A stretch of 64,000 nt of DNA from Clostridia bacterium (GTDB lineage Bacteria > Bacillota > Clostridia > Christensenellales > Borkfalkiaceae). The position numbers were made by a program, and so were the translations under genes. Under the pieces are notes generated by a model that was given only the letters and a program-made list of their open reading frames with translations, made no database searches and was not told the origin of the DNA. This document shows, one piece after another, positions 42,485-51,899 of the stretch. The stretch is from positions 1-64,000 of the forward strand of contig JAFTWU010000004.1 of NCBI GenBank assembly GCA_017465145.1, given 5' to 3'. Within the stretch, counting starts at the first letter, position 1, and the number at the start of each line of letters is the position of its first letter.

Positions 42485-43180
42485 TTAAAAAACTTCTCTA
42501 ACGGCTAAAAGTTCACCCGTTTTTCCATCTATTAAAAGTGCTTTAATTCCGCCCGATTTATCGGTTAAACCGATATACCAATAGGCTTTACCGTCTTTAA
42601 CGATAATGCGCTGGTAAATCTCTGCACAAAATTGTCCGTTTTGGTCGGTATATTCTTTAATTAAACTAGGTTGTTTGTTTTGCAAAGTGTCTAGCGCGCC
42701 CCTAAAACTTAACGTGCCTTGCGGAATTGTTGAAACAAGGTTTAAGGTGGTTATCGTAGTGGCTTTTATAACGGTTACGGAAAATTCTTGCGCGTTAAAA
42801 TTTTCTATCGGCACGCTGGCGTATAGCACGTTTTTCGCAACGTTCAACTTAAAGTCAGTTTTATAATCGGTATCGTTATACTTAAAAGATAAGGTATAGG
42901 TGGCGTCTTCTGGTAAAATTTCGGGCAGAGTAAAGGTTAGACGGTATTCGCTCTTTTCAATTTTACCATCCGCAAGATAGGGGCTTTCACGATAGCCGTA
43001 GGTTGCCTTAACCCTTAAGCCGTCCTTTTCCCCTTCGTAAATGTTTTGTCTAAGTTCGCTAACGAAAGGGGTAAGCCCAAGGTCAACTTTTTTACAGCCG
43101 TTAAGCGCGCCTAAAGAAAAGAGAGCAAACGTTGCCGTTAAGCACGCTAGCATAAAACGATTAATTTTTTTAATTTTCAT
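42485..43180 (-). CDS. Lipoprotein with PepSY-like end, function unknown
   Basis: This protein has 231 residues. A signal peptide with lipobox LNGC gives Cys29. The mature part is beta-rich, and the C-terminal segment YWYIGLTDKSGGIKALLIDG followed by KTGELLAVREVF has the PepSY-type hairpin seen in secreted inhibitors and small envelope proteins. Remote likeness only. It is upstream of the DUF1461 gene on the same strand and divergent from the small membrane gene at 43325. No motif for an enzyme is visible. Confidence 0.72.
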   Translation of the reverse strand: MKIKKINRFMLACLTATFALFSLGALNGCKKVDLGLTPFVSELRQNIYEGEKDGLRVKATYGYRESPYLADGKIEKSEYRLTFTLPEILPEDATYTLSFKYNDTDYKTDFKLNVAKNVLYASVPIENFNAQEFSVTVIKATTITTLNLVSTIPQGTLSFRGALDTLQNKQPSLIKEYTDQNGQFCAEIYQRIIVKDGKAYWYIGLTDKSGGIKALLIDGKTGELLAVREVF

Positions 43181-43265
43181 AACTTATAATTCCTTTCTTT
43201 TTTAAAAAAATATGTTAATCGCGCCTATAACATTACCCATTTTTAATTTCCGCCCTAAAATCCTA

Positions 43266-43294
43266 TTGCTTTTTTAACGGTTTTTTGTTAAAAT
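43266..43294 (+). promoter_or_regulatory. Promoter of the 203-residue membrane-anchored protein
   Basis: TTGCTT (43266-43271), 17-base spacer, TAAAAT (43289-43294). Confidence 0.65.
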
Positions 43295-43324
43295 ATAATA
43301 AAGACCTTAAGGAAGGTAATTTTC

Positions 43325-43936
43325 TTGAAAAAAATCGTTATTAAAACAACGGCTATAACGCTTGCAATACTAGTAGTTTTGGTTGCGCTTGTTTACGGCG
43401 CACTAGCCTTGTTTGCGCCCTTAACACTTGCAAAACTTTACGATGGTGCGGGCAACTATAAACTTGCAACCGTTTACTACGAGCGACAATATGAAAAAAC
43501 GGGTGATACCGCCGACCTTTATACCCTTTGTTTAAAACTTGACGAATATAGCGACGGGGAAAGGGCAGTAACCTATTTAGAACTTTTAACCGACGATGAT
43601 AGCGCGTCTTTTAACGACTTTTGCACATCTGTTGACGGCGAAAATTTCACGGGTAGAATAAGCACTAAAGAATACCTTTACGGAAAGTTAGTTAAGGCGG
43701 TATGCGTAAGTAAGGGCGTAACGTACGCGGTTGAACTTGCAGACGAATTAACAAGCGCGGAATATACCGACTATAACCCCTTCTATGTACTTATTATCGA
43801 CAGGGTAATAAATTTAGACACAACCGAACTATCTTTCGTAAAAACTACTATAGAAGCAAAACTAAGCTATCTATCAGGCACGGCGCTTACTAACGCGCAA
43901 AACGACTTGCAAATTATTGCGGAAAAACTATCTTAA
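43325..43936 (+). CDS. Membrane-anchored protein, TPR-like, TTG start
   Basis: This protein has 203 residues and starts at TTG, chosen because AAGGAAGG lies 8 bases before it and no nearby ATG is in frame. One N-terminal membrane helix (~6-32, AITLAILVVLVALVYGALAL) is followed by a helical soluble part. YDGAGNYKLATVYYERQYEK and TADLYTLCLKLDEYSDGERA look like helix-turn-helix tetratricopeptide-type repeats, but spacing is irregular. The topology (charged N-terminus, no cleavage site) places the soluble part outside. Function unknown. The gene has its own promoter and terminator. Confidence 0.68.
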   Translation: MKKIVIKTTAITLAILVVLVALVYGALALFAPLTLAKLYDGAGNYKLATVYYERQYEKTGDTADLYTLCLKLDEYSDGERAVTYLELLTDDDSASFNDFCTSVDGENFTGRISTKEYLYGKLVKAVCVSKGVTYAVELADELTSAEYTDYNPFYVLIIDRVINLDTTELSFVKTTIEAKLSYLSGTALTNAQNDLQIIAEKLS

Positions 43937-43946
43937 TTTAACAGTT

Positions 43947-43973
43947 AAAGCGCGCCCAAACGGGCGCGCTTTT
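43947..43973 (+). terminator. Intrinsic terminator
   Basis: An 11-bp GC-rich stem (43947-43957 with 43962-43972), loop AAAC, T-run. Confidence 0.85.
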
Positions 43974-43987
43974 AGTTATAAAAACAC

Positions 43988-44016
43988 TTTACGGAAAGGA
44001 CTTTTTGTTGTAAAAT
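43988..44016 (+). promoter_or_regulatory. Promoter that implies a leaderless message for the CPBP gene
   Basis: TTTACG (43988-43993), 17-base spacer, TAAAAT (44011-44016). The ATG at 44023 lies 6 bases after the -10, at the expected transcription start, with no Shine-Dalgarno sequence. Confidence 0.6.
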
Positions 44017-44022
44017 ATCGTT

Positions 44023-44949
44023 ATGGGTGATTATAAGAAAAATCAAATAGAAAACAGTCCGTCAAACGTGGGACTTTTATACGTGATAATGATAGCCTCC
44101 TCTCTTATACTATCGGTATCTTGCGGTTTTATAACGCAGCCACTTGCTAAAACTAACGGCTTTTTATATTACTTAATTAACGGTTTATCTTCGTCCATTT
44201 CTCTTTTTGCAGTCTTATCCGTATATTTTAATTTTGTTAAAAAATGCACCCCTTTCAAAAGGCTTTTTTCACTAAATAAAACTAATCCGCTAAACTATGT
44301 AATTGCCTTTCTGATTGCAGGGGGAATGATGTTTGGCTTAGGTTTTATAAACGGACTTTTTGCCGACCTATTTAATATCCCCGCACCAGAAACAACTATA
44401 ACCGATTTCGTTCACGGCAACGCGTTAGCGTACGTTTTATCGGTAATCGTTTTTGCATTGTTACCCGCCGTGTTTGAAGAATGTTTTTTCCGCGGGGCGA
44501 TAGCAAATGCGATAGATAATGAAAAGATAGTTCCCGCAACTATAACGGTTGCACTTATCTTTGCGCTATACCATTTTTCATTTACACAACTTATTTACCA
44601 AGCAATTTACGGTGCGATTTTGTACCTTTTAGTTAAAAAGGGTGGCAGTATATTCCCGTGTATGATAGCGCATTTTTTGAACAACTTTACCATTTTAACG
44701 CTAGAATTTATAGGGGTAGAGATTAACTTATATTCCCCGTGGTGCATATGTTTTGGAATTTTATCGCTTGCTATTTCTATAGCCCTTTTATTTATAGTAA
44801 ACGGCAAGAAAAATAGCGAAAAAGTATCAACGGAAAAAGATAGTAAAAAAGATACTAAAGGCGAAAAACAAGGGTTGAAATTTTGGGTTCCATACGGAAT
44901 TTTGGGCGCGCTAGTTTGTATAGCCGTTGCAATTTTAGGGGTGATTTAA
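44023..44949 (+). CDS. CPBP family intramembrane glutamic endopeptidase
   Basis: This protein of 308 residues has about eight membrane helices. The CPBP/ABI (CAAX protease and bacteriocin-processing) motifs are complete: FEECFFRG with Glu152-Glu153 and Arg157, FALYHFSFTQ with His184, and AHFLNNF with His217 and Asn221. These proteases cut within the membrane and are linked to protein maturation or bacteriocin immunity. The rlmH start overlaps its stop by one base (TAATG), so the two are translationally coupled. The promoter lies so close to the ATG that the message is probably leaderless. The tail (~265-308) has a Lys-rich segment and one more helix. Confidence 0.9.
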   Translation: MGDYKKNQIENSPSNVGLLYVIMIASSLILSVSCGFITQPLAKTNGFLYYLINGLSSSISLFAVLSVYFNFVKKCTPFKRLFSLNKTNPLNYVIAFLIAGGMMFGLGFINGLFADLFNIPAPETTITDFVHGNALAYVLSVIVFALLPAVFEECFFRGAIANAIDNEKIVPATITVALIFALYHFSFTQLIYQAIYGAILYLLVKKGGSIFPCMIAHFLNNFTILTLEFIGVEINLYSPWCICFGILSLAISIALLFIVNGKKNSEKVSTEKDSKKDTKGEKQGLKFWVPYGILGALVCIAVAILGVI

Positions 44950-45422
44950 TGGTTAAAATAAACGTGGTTGCCGTTGGTAAAGTAAAGGAAAAATATTTTC
45001 TAGACGGTATTAACGAATACGCTAAAAGATTAGGCAAATACTGTGAATTTACCATAACTGAAATTGCAGAAGAAAACTATCAAAAGGTTGACGACGCGCT
45101 TATTAACCAGATTAAAGAAAAAGAAGGCGCTAGAATTTTACCACACCTTAAAGGCTACGTCTTTGCAATGGCGATAGAAGGCAAAAACTTTTCTTCAAAC
45201 GATTTAGCGGTAAAACTTAAAAATTTAACCGATAACGGCAGTGGGGTAATAACCTTCGTTATAGGCGGTTCTTACGGACTAGCGGACGGGGTAAAAAATA
45301 AGGCAAACGAACTTTTATCATTTTCAAAAATGACCTTTCCGCACACTTTGTTCCGCCTAATGCTTACCGAACAACTTTACCGCGCCTTTTCAATTAATAG
45401 CGGTAGCGCATATCATAAATAA
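44949..45422 (+). CDS. rlmH: 23S rRNA (pseudouridine-1915-N3)-methyltransferase
   Basis: This 157-residue SPOUT-fold enzyme uses SAM to methylate pseudouridine 1915 in 23S rRNA on the assembled ribosome. Motifs are VVAVGKVKEKYFLDGINEYA at the start, the SAM loop FVIGGSYGLADGV and the end MLTEQLYRAFSINSGSAYHK, which is nearly invariant in the family. I use the ATG that overlaps the CPBP stop; the frame is open further upstream, but the extra 22 residues are not part of the family. It is coupled to the CPBP gene. In many Firmicutes rlmH is a single-copy gene near the origin region. Confidence 0.96.
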   Translation: MVKINVVAVGKVKEKYFLDGINEYAKRLGKYCEFTITEIAEENYQKVDDALINQIKEKEGARILPHLKGYVFAMAIEGKNFSSNDLAVKLKNLTDNGSGVITFVIGGSYGLADGVKNKANELLSFSKMTFPHTLFRLMLTEQLYRAFSINSGSAYHK

Positions 45423-45476
45423 TGGTAACTCAAAAAAAATAGTGTCGTACCCAACAAATAGTTCATACAATAGGGT

Positions 45477-46250
45477 ATGGACGTTTTAGAAGAATTATCA
45501 CTATTTTACCGCGACTATAAAGATGAAAAAGGATATATAGGCTTTACCGATTTTGGCACGCCTATCCCATACTTTGCGGTGCATAAAACGGCTTTTCCAA
45601 CCATAATAGTTCAATATAGCATACACGCCCGCGAATATATATCCACCTATCTAGCGTTAAGGCAAATTAAAGACTATATTTTGCACGGTAAACGCGGAAC
45701 GGTATACTTTATCCCCGCACTAAACCCAGACGGCATTAAAATATGCTTGCAGGGTAGCCCCTTATACAAAGCAAACGGAAAGGGTGTAGACTTAAACGTC
45801 AATTTCGACGCGCTTTGGGGTAAGGGCGATAGTAATAGCAATATAAAAGGGCAAAGCGATTATATAGGCACGCACCCCTTTAGTGAAAGCGAAACTAAAG
45901 CGATAAGAGAATTTACCCTAGCCGTACGCCCTAATTTAACCATAAGTTATCATAGTAAGGGCGAAGAAATTTATTACGAATTTATTAAGGCGGGCAGAGT
46001 TTTAGACCTATCATATAAATTTGCCAAAGCGGTTGCACGCGTTACGGGGTATAAGGTTAAAAAGATTAAAGGCTCTGCCGGTGGATATAAAGATTGGTGC
46101 ATTTATAGGCTAAACGTTCCGTCCTTAACAATAGAAGTGGGGGAGGATAGTCTATCACACCCTATAGGGAAAGAACATCTTAACCAAATTTACGAAAAAA
46201 ACAGGCAAGTGTTAAAAGTGCTTACCGAAAAGAGAAGTTTATGGAAATAA
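45477..46250 (+). CDS. M14 zinc carboxypeptidase-like protein
   Basis: This protein has 257 residues with no signal peptide. The zinc site of M14 peptidases is visible: His50 and Glu53 in IHAREYIST, and His159 in ISYHSKG. The proton-shuttle Glu220 lies in LTIEVGED. NPDGIKICLQGSP (83-95) and LNVNFDALWG (106-115) fill the usual substrate positions. The bacterial branch includes gamma-D-glutamyl-(L)-meso-diaminopimelate peptidases that trim peptidoglycan stem peptides. A cytosolic form could recycle imported muropeptides, which is inference. It overlaps the tadA start by 10 bases. TACAAT lies 5 bases before its ATG, and there is no ribosome binding site. Confidence 0.88.
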   Translation: MDVLEELSLFYRDYKDEKGYIGFTDFGTPIPYFAVHKTAFPTIIVQYSIHAREYISTYLALRQIKDYILHGKRGTVYFIPALNPDGIKICLQGSPLYKANGKGVDLNVNFDALWGKGDSNSNIKGQSDYIGTHPFSESETKAIREFTLAVRPNLTISYHSKGEEIYYEFIKAGRVLDLSYKFAKAVARVTGYKVKKIKGSAGGYKDWCIYRLNVPSLTIEVGEDSLSHPIGKEHLNQIYEKNRQVLKVLTEKRSLWK

Positions 46251-46687
46251 AATTTATGAAACAGGCAATAAGACAAGCCTTAATTGCCAAAGATAAAGAT
46301 GAAGTGCCCGTAGGCGCGGTTATAGTTTTAGACGGCAAGGTGATTGCCCGCGCCCATAACACTATGGAAAAAACTCAACTTGCAACCGCCCACGCGGAAA
46401 TTAACGCTATAAACAAGGCGTGCAAAAAACTAAAAAGTTGGCGGTTAAACGGTGCTGAAATGTACGTTACGGTAGAACCTTGTCCTATGTGTGCTGGCGC
46501 AATAGTCAACGCGCGTATCTCTAAAGTATATTTTGGTGCTTACGAACAAAAAAGCGGTTGTGCGGAGAGTAAATATAGCGTGCTAACCGACTCTGGTCTT
46601 AATCATAAAACGGACTTTGAAGGCGGAATTGAACTAGAAACTTGCTCTAATCTTTTAAAAAGTTATTTTAAAAGCAAGAGAAAATGA
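46241..46687 (+). CDS. tadA: tRNA-specific adenosine-34 deaminase
   Basis: This 148-residue zinc enzyme changes adenosine to inosine at the wobble position of tRNA-Arg(ACG), which is essential for decoding CGN codons. The deaminase signature is visible: AHAEINAI with the zinc ligand His51 and proton shuttle Glu53, and VEPCPMCAGAI with Cys81 and Cys84. Normal length and order. It overlaps the preceding peptidase gene by 10 bases, so the two are coupled. The GEVPVG-like start DEVPVGAVIV is typical. Confidence 0.95.
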   Translation: MEIKFMKQAIRQALIAKDKDEVPVGAVIVLDGKVIARAHNTMEKTQLATAHAEINAINKACKKLKSWRLNGAEMYVTVEPCPMCAGAIVNARISKVYFGAYEQKSGCAESKYSVLTDSGLNHKTDFEGGIELETCSNLLKSYFKSKRK

Positions 46688-46694
46688 AAAACCC

Positions 46695-46723
46695 TTGACT
46701 ATTTAAATTATTTGTCTTAAAAT
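46695..46723 (+). promoter_or_regulatory. prs promoter
   Basis: TTGACT (46695-46700), 17-base spacer, TAAAAT (46718-46723). TAGGAG precedes the ATG at 46771. Confidence 0.78.
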
Positions 46724-46770
46724 AGATTTGTGCTTATATGTACATAAAGTTACATTAGGAGAAAAATTAA

Positions 46771-47724
46771 ATGATTACACACGGCAACATGATTGAAGTT
46801 TTAGCAGGCAACTCTAACAGAAAACTCGCTCAAGCAGTAGCAGATCAGTTAAAATTGCCATTAAGCCCCGCAGAAGTTGGTAAGTTTTCCGATGGTGAAA
46901 TAAGCATTACCCTTCCCGCAACCGTTCGTGGTAAAGACGTATTTATTATTCAGTCTACTTCTTCACCCGTAAACGACAATCTTATGGAATTACTCATAAT
47001 GATTGATGCTTGCAAAAGGGCTTCAGCAGGTCGTATAACGGCAGTTATTCCTTATTTTGGTTATGCTCGTCAAGACAGAAAGGCTCGTCCCCGTGACCCC
47101 ATTACAGCAAAACTTTGCGCTGATATCTTAGCAGCTGCAGGTGCTGATAGGGTTATGACTATGGACCTTCACGCAGCACAAATTCAAGGCTTTTTCGATA
47201 TTCCCGTAGACCACCTTTACGGCGCACCCCTTCTTGCAAAATATTTTAAGAATAAGATGAACGAAGATTGGGTTGTAGTATCACCAGACGTTGGCTCTGT
47301 AAGCAGAGCAAGAAACTTTGCATCACGCGTTAACGCATCGATTGCTATCGTGGACAAGCGTCGTCCTAAGGCAAACGCTATTGAAATTATGAACGTTATC
47401 GGCGACGTTAAGGGTAAAACCTGTCTTATGGTTGACGATATGATAGATACCGCTGGTACTATTTGCCAAGGTGCAGAAGCGCTTGTTAAAAACGGTGCTA
47501 AAGAAGTTTACGCTTGTTGTACTCACGGCGTTCTCTCTGGTCCTGCACTAGAACGCTTAAACAACTCACCCATTAAAGAAATTGCTATTTTAGATACCAT
47601 TGACGTGCCCGAAACTATCAAAAATAATCCCAAATTCAAAATTTTGTCCACGGCAAAGGCTATTGCTAAAGCGATTACCGCAGTTTACTCTGACTCTTCG
47701 CTCTCTGCAATTTACGAAGACTAA
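46771..47724 (+). CDS. prs: Ribose-phosphate pyrophosphokinase
   Basis: This 317-residue enzyme makes PRPP from ribose 5-phosphate and ATP for purine, pyrimidine, His and Trp synthesis. Motifs are KFSDGEISI (~38-46), DLHAAQIQGFFDIPVDHL (the flexible/ATP region, ~131-148), the PRPP loop LMVDDMIDTAGTICQGA (~219-235) and VSPDVGSVSRARNFA. Codon use in this gene is more biased towards common codons than in neighbours, consistent with high expression. It has its own promoter and terminator, and pth follows. Confidence 0.97.
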   Translation: MITHGNMIEVLAGNSNRKLAQAVADQLKLPLSPAEVGKFSDGEISITLPATVRGKDVFIIQSTSSPVNDNLMELLIMIDACKRASAGRITAVIPYFGYARQDRKARPRDPITAKLCADILAAAGADRVMTMDLHAAQIQGFFDIPVDHLYGAPLLAKYFKNKMNEDWVVVSPDVGSVSRARNFASRVNASIAIVDKRRPKANAIEIMNVIGDVKGKTCLMVDDMIDTAGTICQGAEALVKNGAKEVYACCTHGVLSGPALERLNNSPIKEIAILDTIDVPETIKNNPKFKILSTAKAIAKAITAVYSDSSLSAIYED

Positions 47725-47743
47725 TAAAAACTATAAACAAAAG

Positions 47744-47770
47744 AAAGCCGTTTTTCATAAAACGGCTTTT
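47744..47770 (+). terminator. prs terminator
   Basis: An 11-bp stem (47744-47754 with 47759-47769), loop TCAT, T-run, ending 14 bases before the pth start. Confidence 0.85.
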
Positions 47771-47784
47771 TCAATGGAGAATAC

Positions 47785-48360
47785 ATGAAACTTATCGTAG
47801 GGCTTGGCAATCCCGATAAACAATACGAAAAAACCTATCATAACCTTGGGTTTATGTGTGTAGAGCGTACGGCGGAACTTCTTAACTTGTCGTTTACTAA
47901 AACTAAATGTCGCGCGCTTTTAGCGGAAGGTAAAATCGGCTTAGAAAAAGTTATTTTGGCAAAACCGCAAACGTATATGAACTTAAGTGGCGAAAGCGTT
48001 AGGGAACTTTTATCTTTTTTCAAAATTGACGTTAAAGACTTAATAGTTATTTACGACGATTTTGATTTAGACGCGGGCGTTCTTCGTATTCGTGAAAACG
48101 GTTCTGCAGGCACGCACAACGGTATGCGTTCAATAATAAAGGAAATAGGCACGGAAAATTTTGCGCGTATCCGCGTTGGGTTTAGACCTAAAGAAAAAAC
48201 CCAAATTCCTTTAATCGACCTTGTTTTATCTGCTATCCGCACGGAAGATAAAGAAACGTTCGACAAGGCGATAGACCGCGCAGGCAAGGCGGCGGCTGAC
48301 TTTGCTAAAGGCACCACCTTGCAAAACGTAATGCAAAAGTATAACGGTACGGCAAATTAA
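47785..48360 (+). CDS. pth: Peptidyl-tRNA hydrolase
   Basis: This 191-residue essential enzyme frees tRNA from peptidyl-tRNA that drops off the ribosome. The family signatures are IVGLGNPDKQYEKTYHNLGF with Asn9 and catalytic His19, KPQTYMNLSGESV with Asn66, YDDFDLDAG with Asp92 and GSAGTHNGMRSI. It starts 14 bases after the prs terminator, and mfd follows 42 bases after the stop. The order prs-pth-mfd is widely conserved in Firmicutes and supports a chromosomal, vertically inherited block. Confidence 0.97.
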   Translation: MKLIVGLGNPDKQYEKTYHNLGFMCVERTAELLNLSFTKTKCRALLAEGKIGLEKVILAKPQTYMNLSGESVRELLSFFKIDVKDLIVIYDDFDLDAGVLRIRENGSAGTHNGMRSIIKEIGTENFARIRVGFRPKEKTQIPLIDLVLSAIRTEDKETFDKAIDRAGKAAADFAKGTTLQNVMQKYNGTAN

Positions 48361-48402
48361 CACTTAAATAAACTATCACTTTAATATTGCCGTTAGGTAT
48401 AT

Positions 48403-51400
48403 ATGCTAAATAAAATTTTTCAGTTAACAAACGCAAACAACTCTATAGCAGAGTTAAAAGCGTCCATCCGCCAAGGTGTTCCTTCGGCGGTTTTCGGCGT
48501 TACAGACCCTTTTAAGAATTTTGCCGTTTGTTCTATTGATAACCCCGTTTTATACGTTGTAAGAGATAACGTAAGCGCGTATAAGGCGCTAAACGCGGTG
48601 CAAGATTATCAAAACAAAAAAGCCGTTTATATACCCGCAAAAGACGAAAATCTTATCGTAAGCCGTGCCTTTTCTAAAGATAACACCTATAGTCGCATAA
48701 AAGGGTGCTACGAATTGCCTAATGCAGACGTTATTATCGTTACGGCAGAAGGTCTATTGCAAAAAATTCCCGCTAAAATTTGTGCGATAAATTTCAAAAA
48801 GGGTGATGAATTTTTACAATCTAGCGCAATAGAAAGGCTTGTAGAGTTAGGCTTTAAGCGTGTAGAGAGCGTTGATGCGCGCGGAACTTTTGCCGTTCGT
48901 GGCGACGTTTTGGATATTTTCCCCATAGATAAAGAAAACCCCTACCGCATAGACTTTTTCGGCGATGAAGTTGAAAGTATAAAGTGTTTTGACGTTGAAA
49001 CGCGCAAAAAAATAGGCTATGAAGACAGCCTTTCCGTTATTCAAGCGGAAGAATTTATCTTTGAAAATGATAATTTGGCCGATATTTTATCAAAGTTAAA
49101 AAAGGAAAGTTTATCGGCAAGCGCACGCGCAAAAGGTAGAGTTACCGAACTATACGGCGATATAGCGGTGGCGGTGGAAAACCGTGATTACGACGTTTTA
49201 TCATCACTAGCATCGCTATCTTGCGACAGCGCCTTTATATTCGACCTGTTAAAAAGTGATACGGTAATCGTATTTGACGAAGGCAAAAAGGTGCACGAAA
49301 CCTTAAACCTTTGCTATACCGAATTTATTGAAAGATTTAACGCGCTATCAAGCGAAGGGGAAGTTTTCTCTTTTGCTAAAAACAATCTTTTGCCGTTAGA
49401 AGAGTTAACGGGGTATATTAATAAATACCGTTTGGTTGCTATGCAATCGGTATCGGCAACCGTGCCTTTTTTTAATCCGCTTAAAATTATCAACCCGTCC
49501 ATTAGCGGTATAGCAAACTATCAACTAGATTTTAAAGAAGTTTTCACCGACGTAAAAAATTGGCTTTATAACGGCTATAAGGTGCTTTTATGCGCGGGCG
49601 ATGAAAAACGCGCACATAAACTTAAATACGACCTTATGGACAACGGCATTACCGCTTTGGTTAACGGCGAATTAACTGATGGCGTTGCCGTAATTTGCGA
49701 ACGAAAACTAGGCGAAGGCTTTGTATTCCACGAAGAAAAACTTGTCGTTATCGGTAGCGGAAATTTATTCACCAAGCCTATCTCTTCCCGCAAAATTAAG
49801 GTTAAAAAACAAGGCTTTTTCACCGCGCCCGAAAAAGGCGATTTTTGCGTGCACGAAATACACGGTATCGGTAGGGTTTTGGGCAGTAAAAGGATATCTT
49901 CAACCGAAAGCACCAAAGACTATATCGCGGTAGAATACCACGGTGGCGATATTTTATACGTTCCCGTGGAACAAATGGACATACTTACTAGGTATCTAGG
50001 TAGCGAAAAAAAGCCCAAACTATCAAAAATTGGTGGCAAGGACTTTGAAAGAATTAAAAAAGGTGTAAGGGAAAGCATTAAAAAAATGTCTTTCGACTTA
50101 CAAAAATTATACGATGAGCGCGAAGGGTTAAAGGGCTATAAATTTAACACCGACAAAGAGTTGCAACTTGCCTTTAACGACGCCTTTCCCTTTGAAGAAA
50201 CCCCCGACCAACTTACCGCAGAACAAGAAATTTTTAGTGATATGCAAAGTTCTAAAGTTATGGACAGGCTTATTTGTGGCGACGTAGGTTTTGGCAAAAC
50301 GGAAGTGGCTTTCCGCGCCGTATTTACCGCTATTGCAGACGGCAAGCAAGTGGCTATGCTTGCACCTACAACTATACTTACTCAACAACACTACAACACG
50401 GCTATAGAGCGTTTTAAGGGGTTCGGCATAAAAATTGCTTGTCTTAATAGATTCAAAACCCCCAAGCAACAAGCAAAGATTATAGAAGGGCTAAAAAACG
50501 GTGAAATAGACTTTGTTATCGGCACCCATAGATTGCTTAGTAAAGACGTTGGCTTTAAAGATTTAGGACTTCTTGTCCTAGATGAAGAACAACGTTTTGG
50601 CGTAGAACATAAAGAAAGAATTAAACTGCTTAAAAAGAACGTAGACGCTATCACTCTAACGGCAACGCCTATTCCTAGAACACTTCATATGGCGCTATCG
50701 GGTATTCGTTCAATAAGCACTATCAACACCCCACCTAAAAAGCGTTTGCCCGTTCAAACGTACGTCGTGGAAGAAACGGATATGCTTATACGTGACGCCG
50801 TTTTGCGCGAAGTAAATAGAAAGGGACAAGTGTTCATACTTTACAATCGTGTAGAAACCATCTATACCTTTGCCGAAAAAATCCGCGCCATTATGCCGTC
50901 TATTAAAATCACGGTGGCGCACGGTCAAATGGAAGAGCGCACGCTTGAAAAAAACATAATGGAATTTTACAACGGGGAAAGCGACCTTTTAATTTCCACC
51001 ACCATAATAGAAAACGGTATAGACTTGCCAAAAGCAAACACCCTTATAGTAATTGACGCAGATACTATGGGACTTTCTACTCTATATCAACTAAAGGGCA
51101 GAGTAGGTAGAAGCGACCGCTTAGCATACGCATATTTTACTTATAAAAGGGAAAAGATTTTAACAGACAACGCTTTTGAAAGACTTAACGCCATAATAGA
51201 ATTTGCCGAAATGGGTAGCGGTATAAAAATTGCTATGCGCGACTTAGAAATTCGCGGTGCGGGTAACGTTTTAGGTGCAGAACAGCACGGTCATATGGAA
51301 AAAATAGGCTATGAATTATACTCTAAACTGTTAAAAGAAGAACTTTCCGGCAAAGAAGAAACTGTGCCAGACCTAGATATTCGCGTTTCCGCCTATATCC

Positions 51401-51801
51401 CCGAAAGTTATATCGAAAGCAATACGGCTAAAATGGAAACGTATAAAGAAATTGCCGAAATTTCATCTATTCAAGAAGAAGATGAACTGCGCGCAAGCCT
51501 TATTGATTTATATGGCGTAATTCCGCAAGAAGTTGATAATTTAATAAATATCGCGGTGGTAAAACTTTTATCTACCCACCTTTCCGCTAAGGAAATTTTG
51601 ATAGATAAATCGCAGGTTTTAATAAGGTTTAATCACGTAAACGCCTTTGCTAATCAGTCCTTAATTAAGGCGCTTGATACCTTTAGGGACGATATCGTTT
51701 TGAGGATGAACGTTTACCCTGAAATAGAGTTTTTGCGCACCGATGAAACTAGCGCGTTTATGCTTGAAAAAGTTAAGCGTTTCCTTGCCGAAACGCTTTA
51801 A
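48403..51801 (+). CDS. mfd: Transcription-repair coupling factor
   Basis: This 1132-residue DNA translocase removes RNA polymerase stalled at lesions and recruits UvrA. Domains in order: UvrB-like damage recognition (~1-350), a CarD-type RNA polymerase interaction domain (~476-540, with HEIHGIGRVLG and VEYHGGDILYVPVEQMDIL), two RecA motor domains (Walker A CGDVGFGKTEVAF at ~624, DEEQ box at ~726, then VFILYNRVETIYTFAEKIRA and GRVGRSDRLAYAY) and the TRCF C-terminal domain. Length is normal. It follows pth with a weak ribosome binding site. The foldase-like lipoprotein is next, with its own promoter. Confidence 0.97.
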   Translation: MLNKIFQLTNANNSIAELKASIRQGVPSAVFGVTDPFKNFAVCSIDNPVLYVVRDNVSAYKALNAVQDYQNKKAVYIPAKDENLIVSRAFSKDNTYSRIKGCYELPNADVIIVTAEGLLQKIPAKICAINFKKGDEFLQSSAIERLVELGFKRVESVDARGTFAVRGDVLDIFPIDKENPYRIDFFGDEVESIKCFDVETRKKIGYEDSLSVIQAEEFIFENDNLADILSKLKKESLSASARAKGRVTELYGDIAVAVENRDYDVLSSLASLSCDSAFIFDLLKSDTVIVFDEGKKVHETLNLCYTEFIERFNALSSEGEVFSFAKNNLLPLEELTGYINKYRLVAMQSVSATVPFFNPLKIINPSISGIANYQLDFKEVFTDVKNWLYNGYKVLLCAGDEKRAHKLKYDLMDNGITALVNGELTDGVAVICERKLGEGFVFHEEKLVVIGSGNLFTKPISSRKIKVKKQGFFTAPEKGDFCVHEIHGIGRVLGSKRISSTESTKDYIAVEYHGGDILYVPVEQMDILTRYLGSEKKPKLSKIGGKDFERIKKGVRESIKKMSFDLQKLYDEREGLKGYKFNTDKELQLAFNDAFPFEETPDQLTAEQEIFSDMQSSKVMDRLICGDVGFGKTEVAFRAVFTAIADGKQVAMLAPTTILTQQHYNTAIERFKGFGIKIACLNRFKTPKQQAKIIEGLKNGEIDFVIGTHRLLSKDVGFKDLGLLVLDEEQRFGVEHKERIKLLKKNVDAITLTATPIPRTLHMALSGIRSISTINTPPKKRLPVQTYVVEETDMLIRDAVLREVNRKGQVFILYNRVETIYTFAEKIRAIMPSIKITVAHGQMEERTLEKNIMEFYNGESDLLISTTIIENGIDLPKANTLIVIDADTMGLSTLYQLKGRVGRSDRLAYAYFTYKREKILTDNAFERLNAIIEFAEMGSGIKIAMRDLEIRGAGNVLGAEQHGHMEKIGYELYSKLLKEELSGKEETVPDLDIRVSAYIPESYIESNTAKMETYKEIAEISSIQEEDELRASLIDLYGVIPQEVDNLINIAVVKLLSTHLSAKEILIDKSQVLIRFNHVNAFANQSLIKALDTFRDDIVLRMNVYPEIEFLRTDETSAFMLEKVKRFLAETL

Positions 51802-51899
51802 AGTGCATACTCTTGCCGTCGCGTGCTAAAAAAATAATAAAACAGGGCGAAATTTCCCGTTAATTATTATATTATAATAATTTAATTTGTAAAAAATAA

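Noticed and set aside
46737-46746. TATGTACATA palindrome in the prs leader
   Set aside because: Only 10 bases, AT-rich and without the half-site distance seen at 11110 and 11141; chance is likely.
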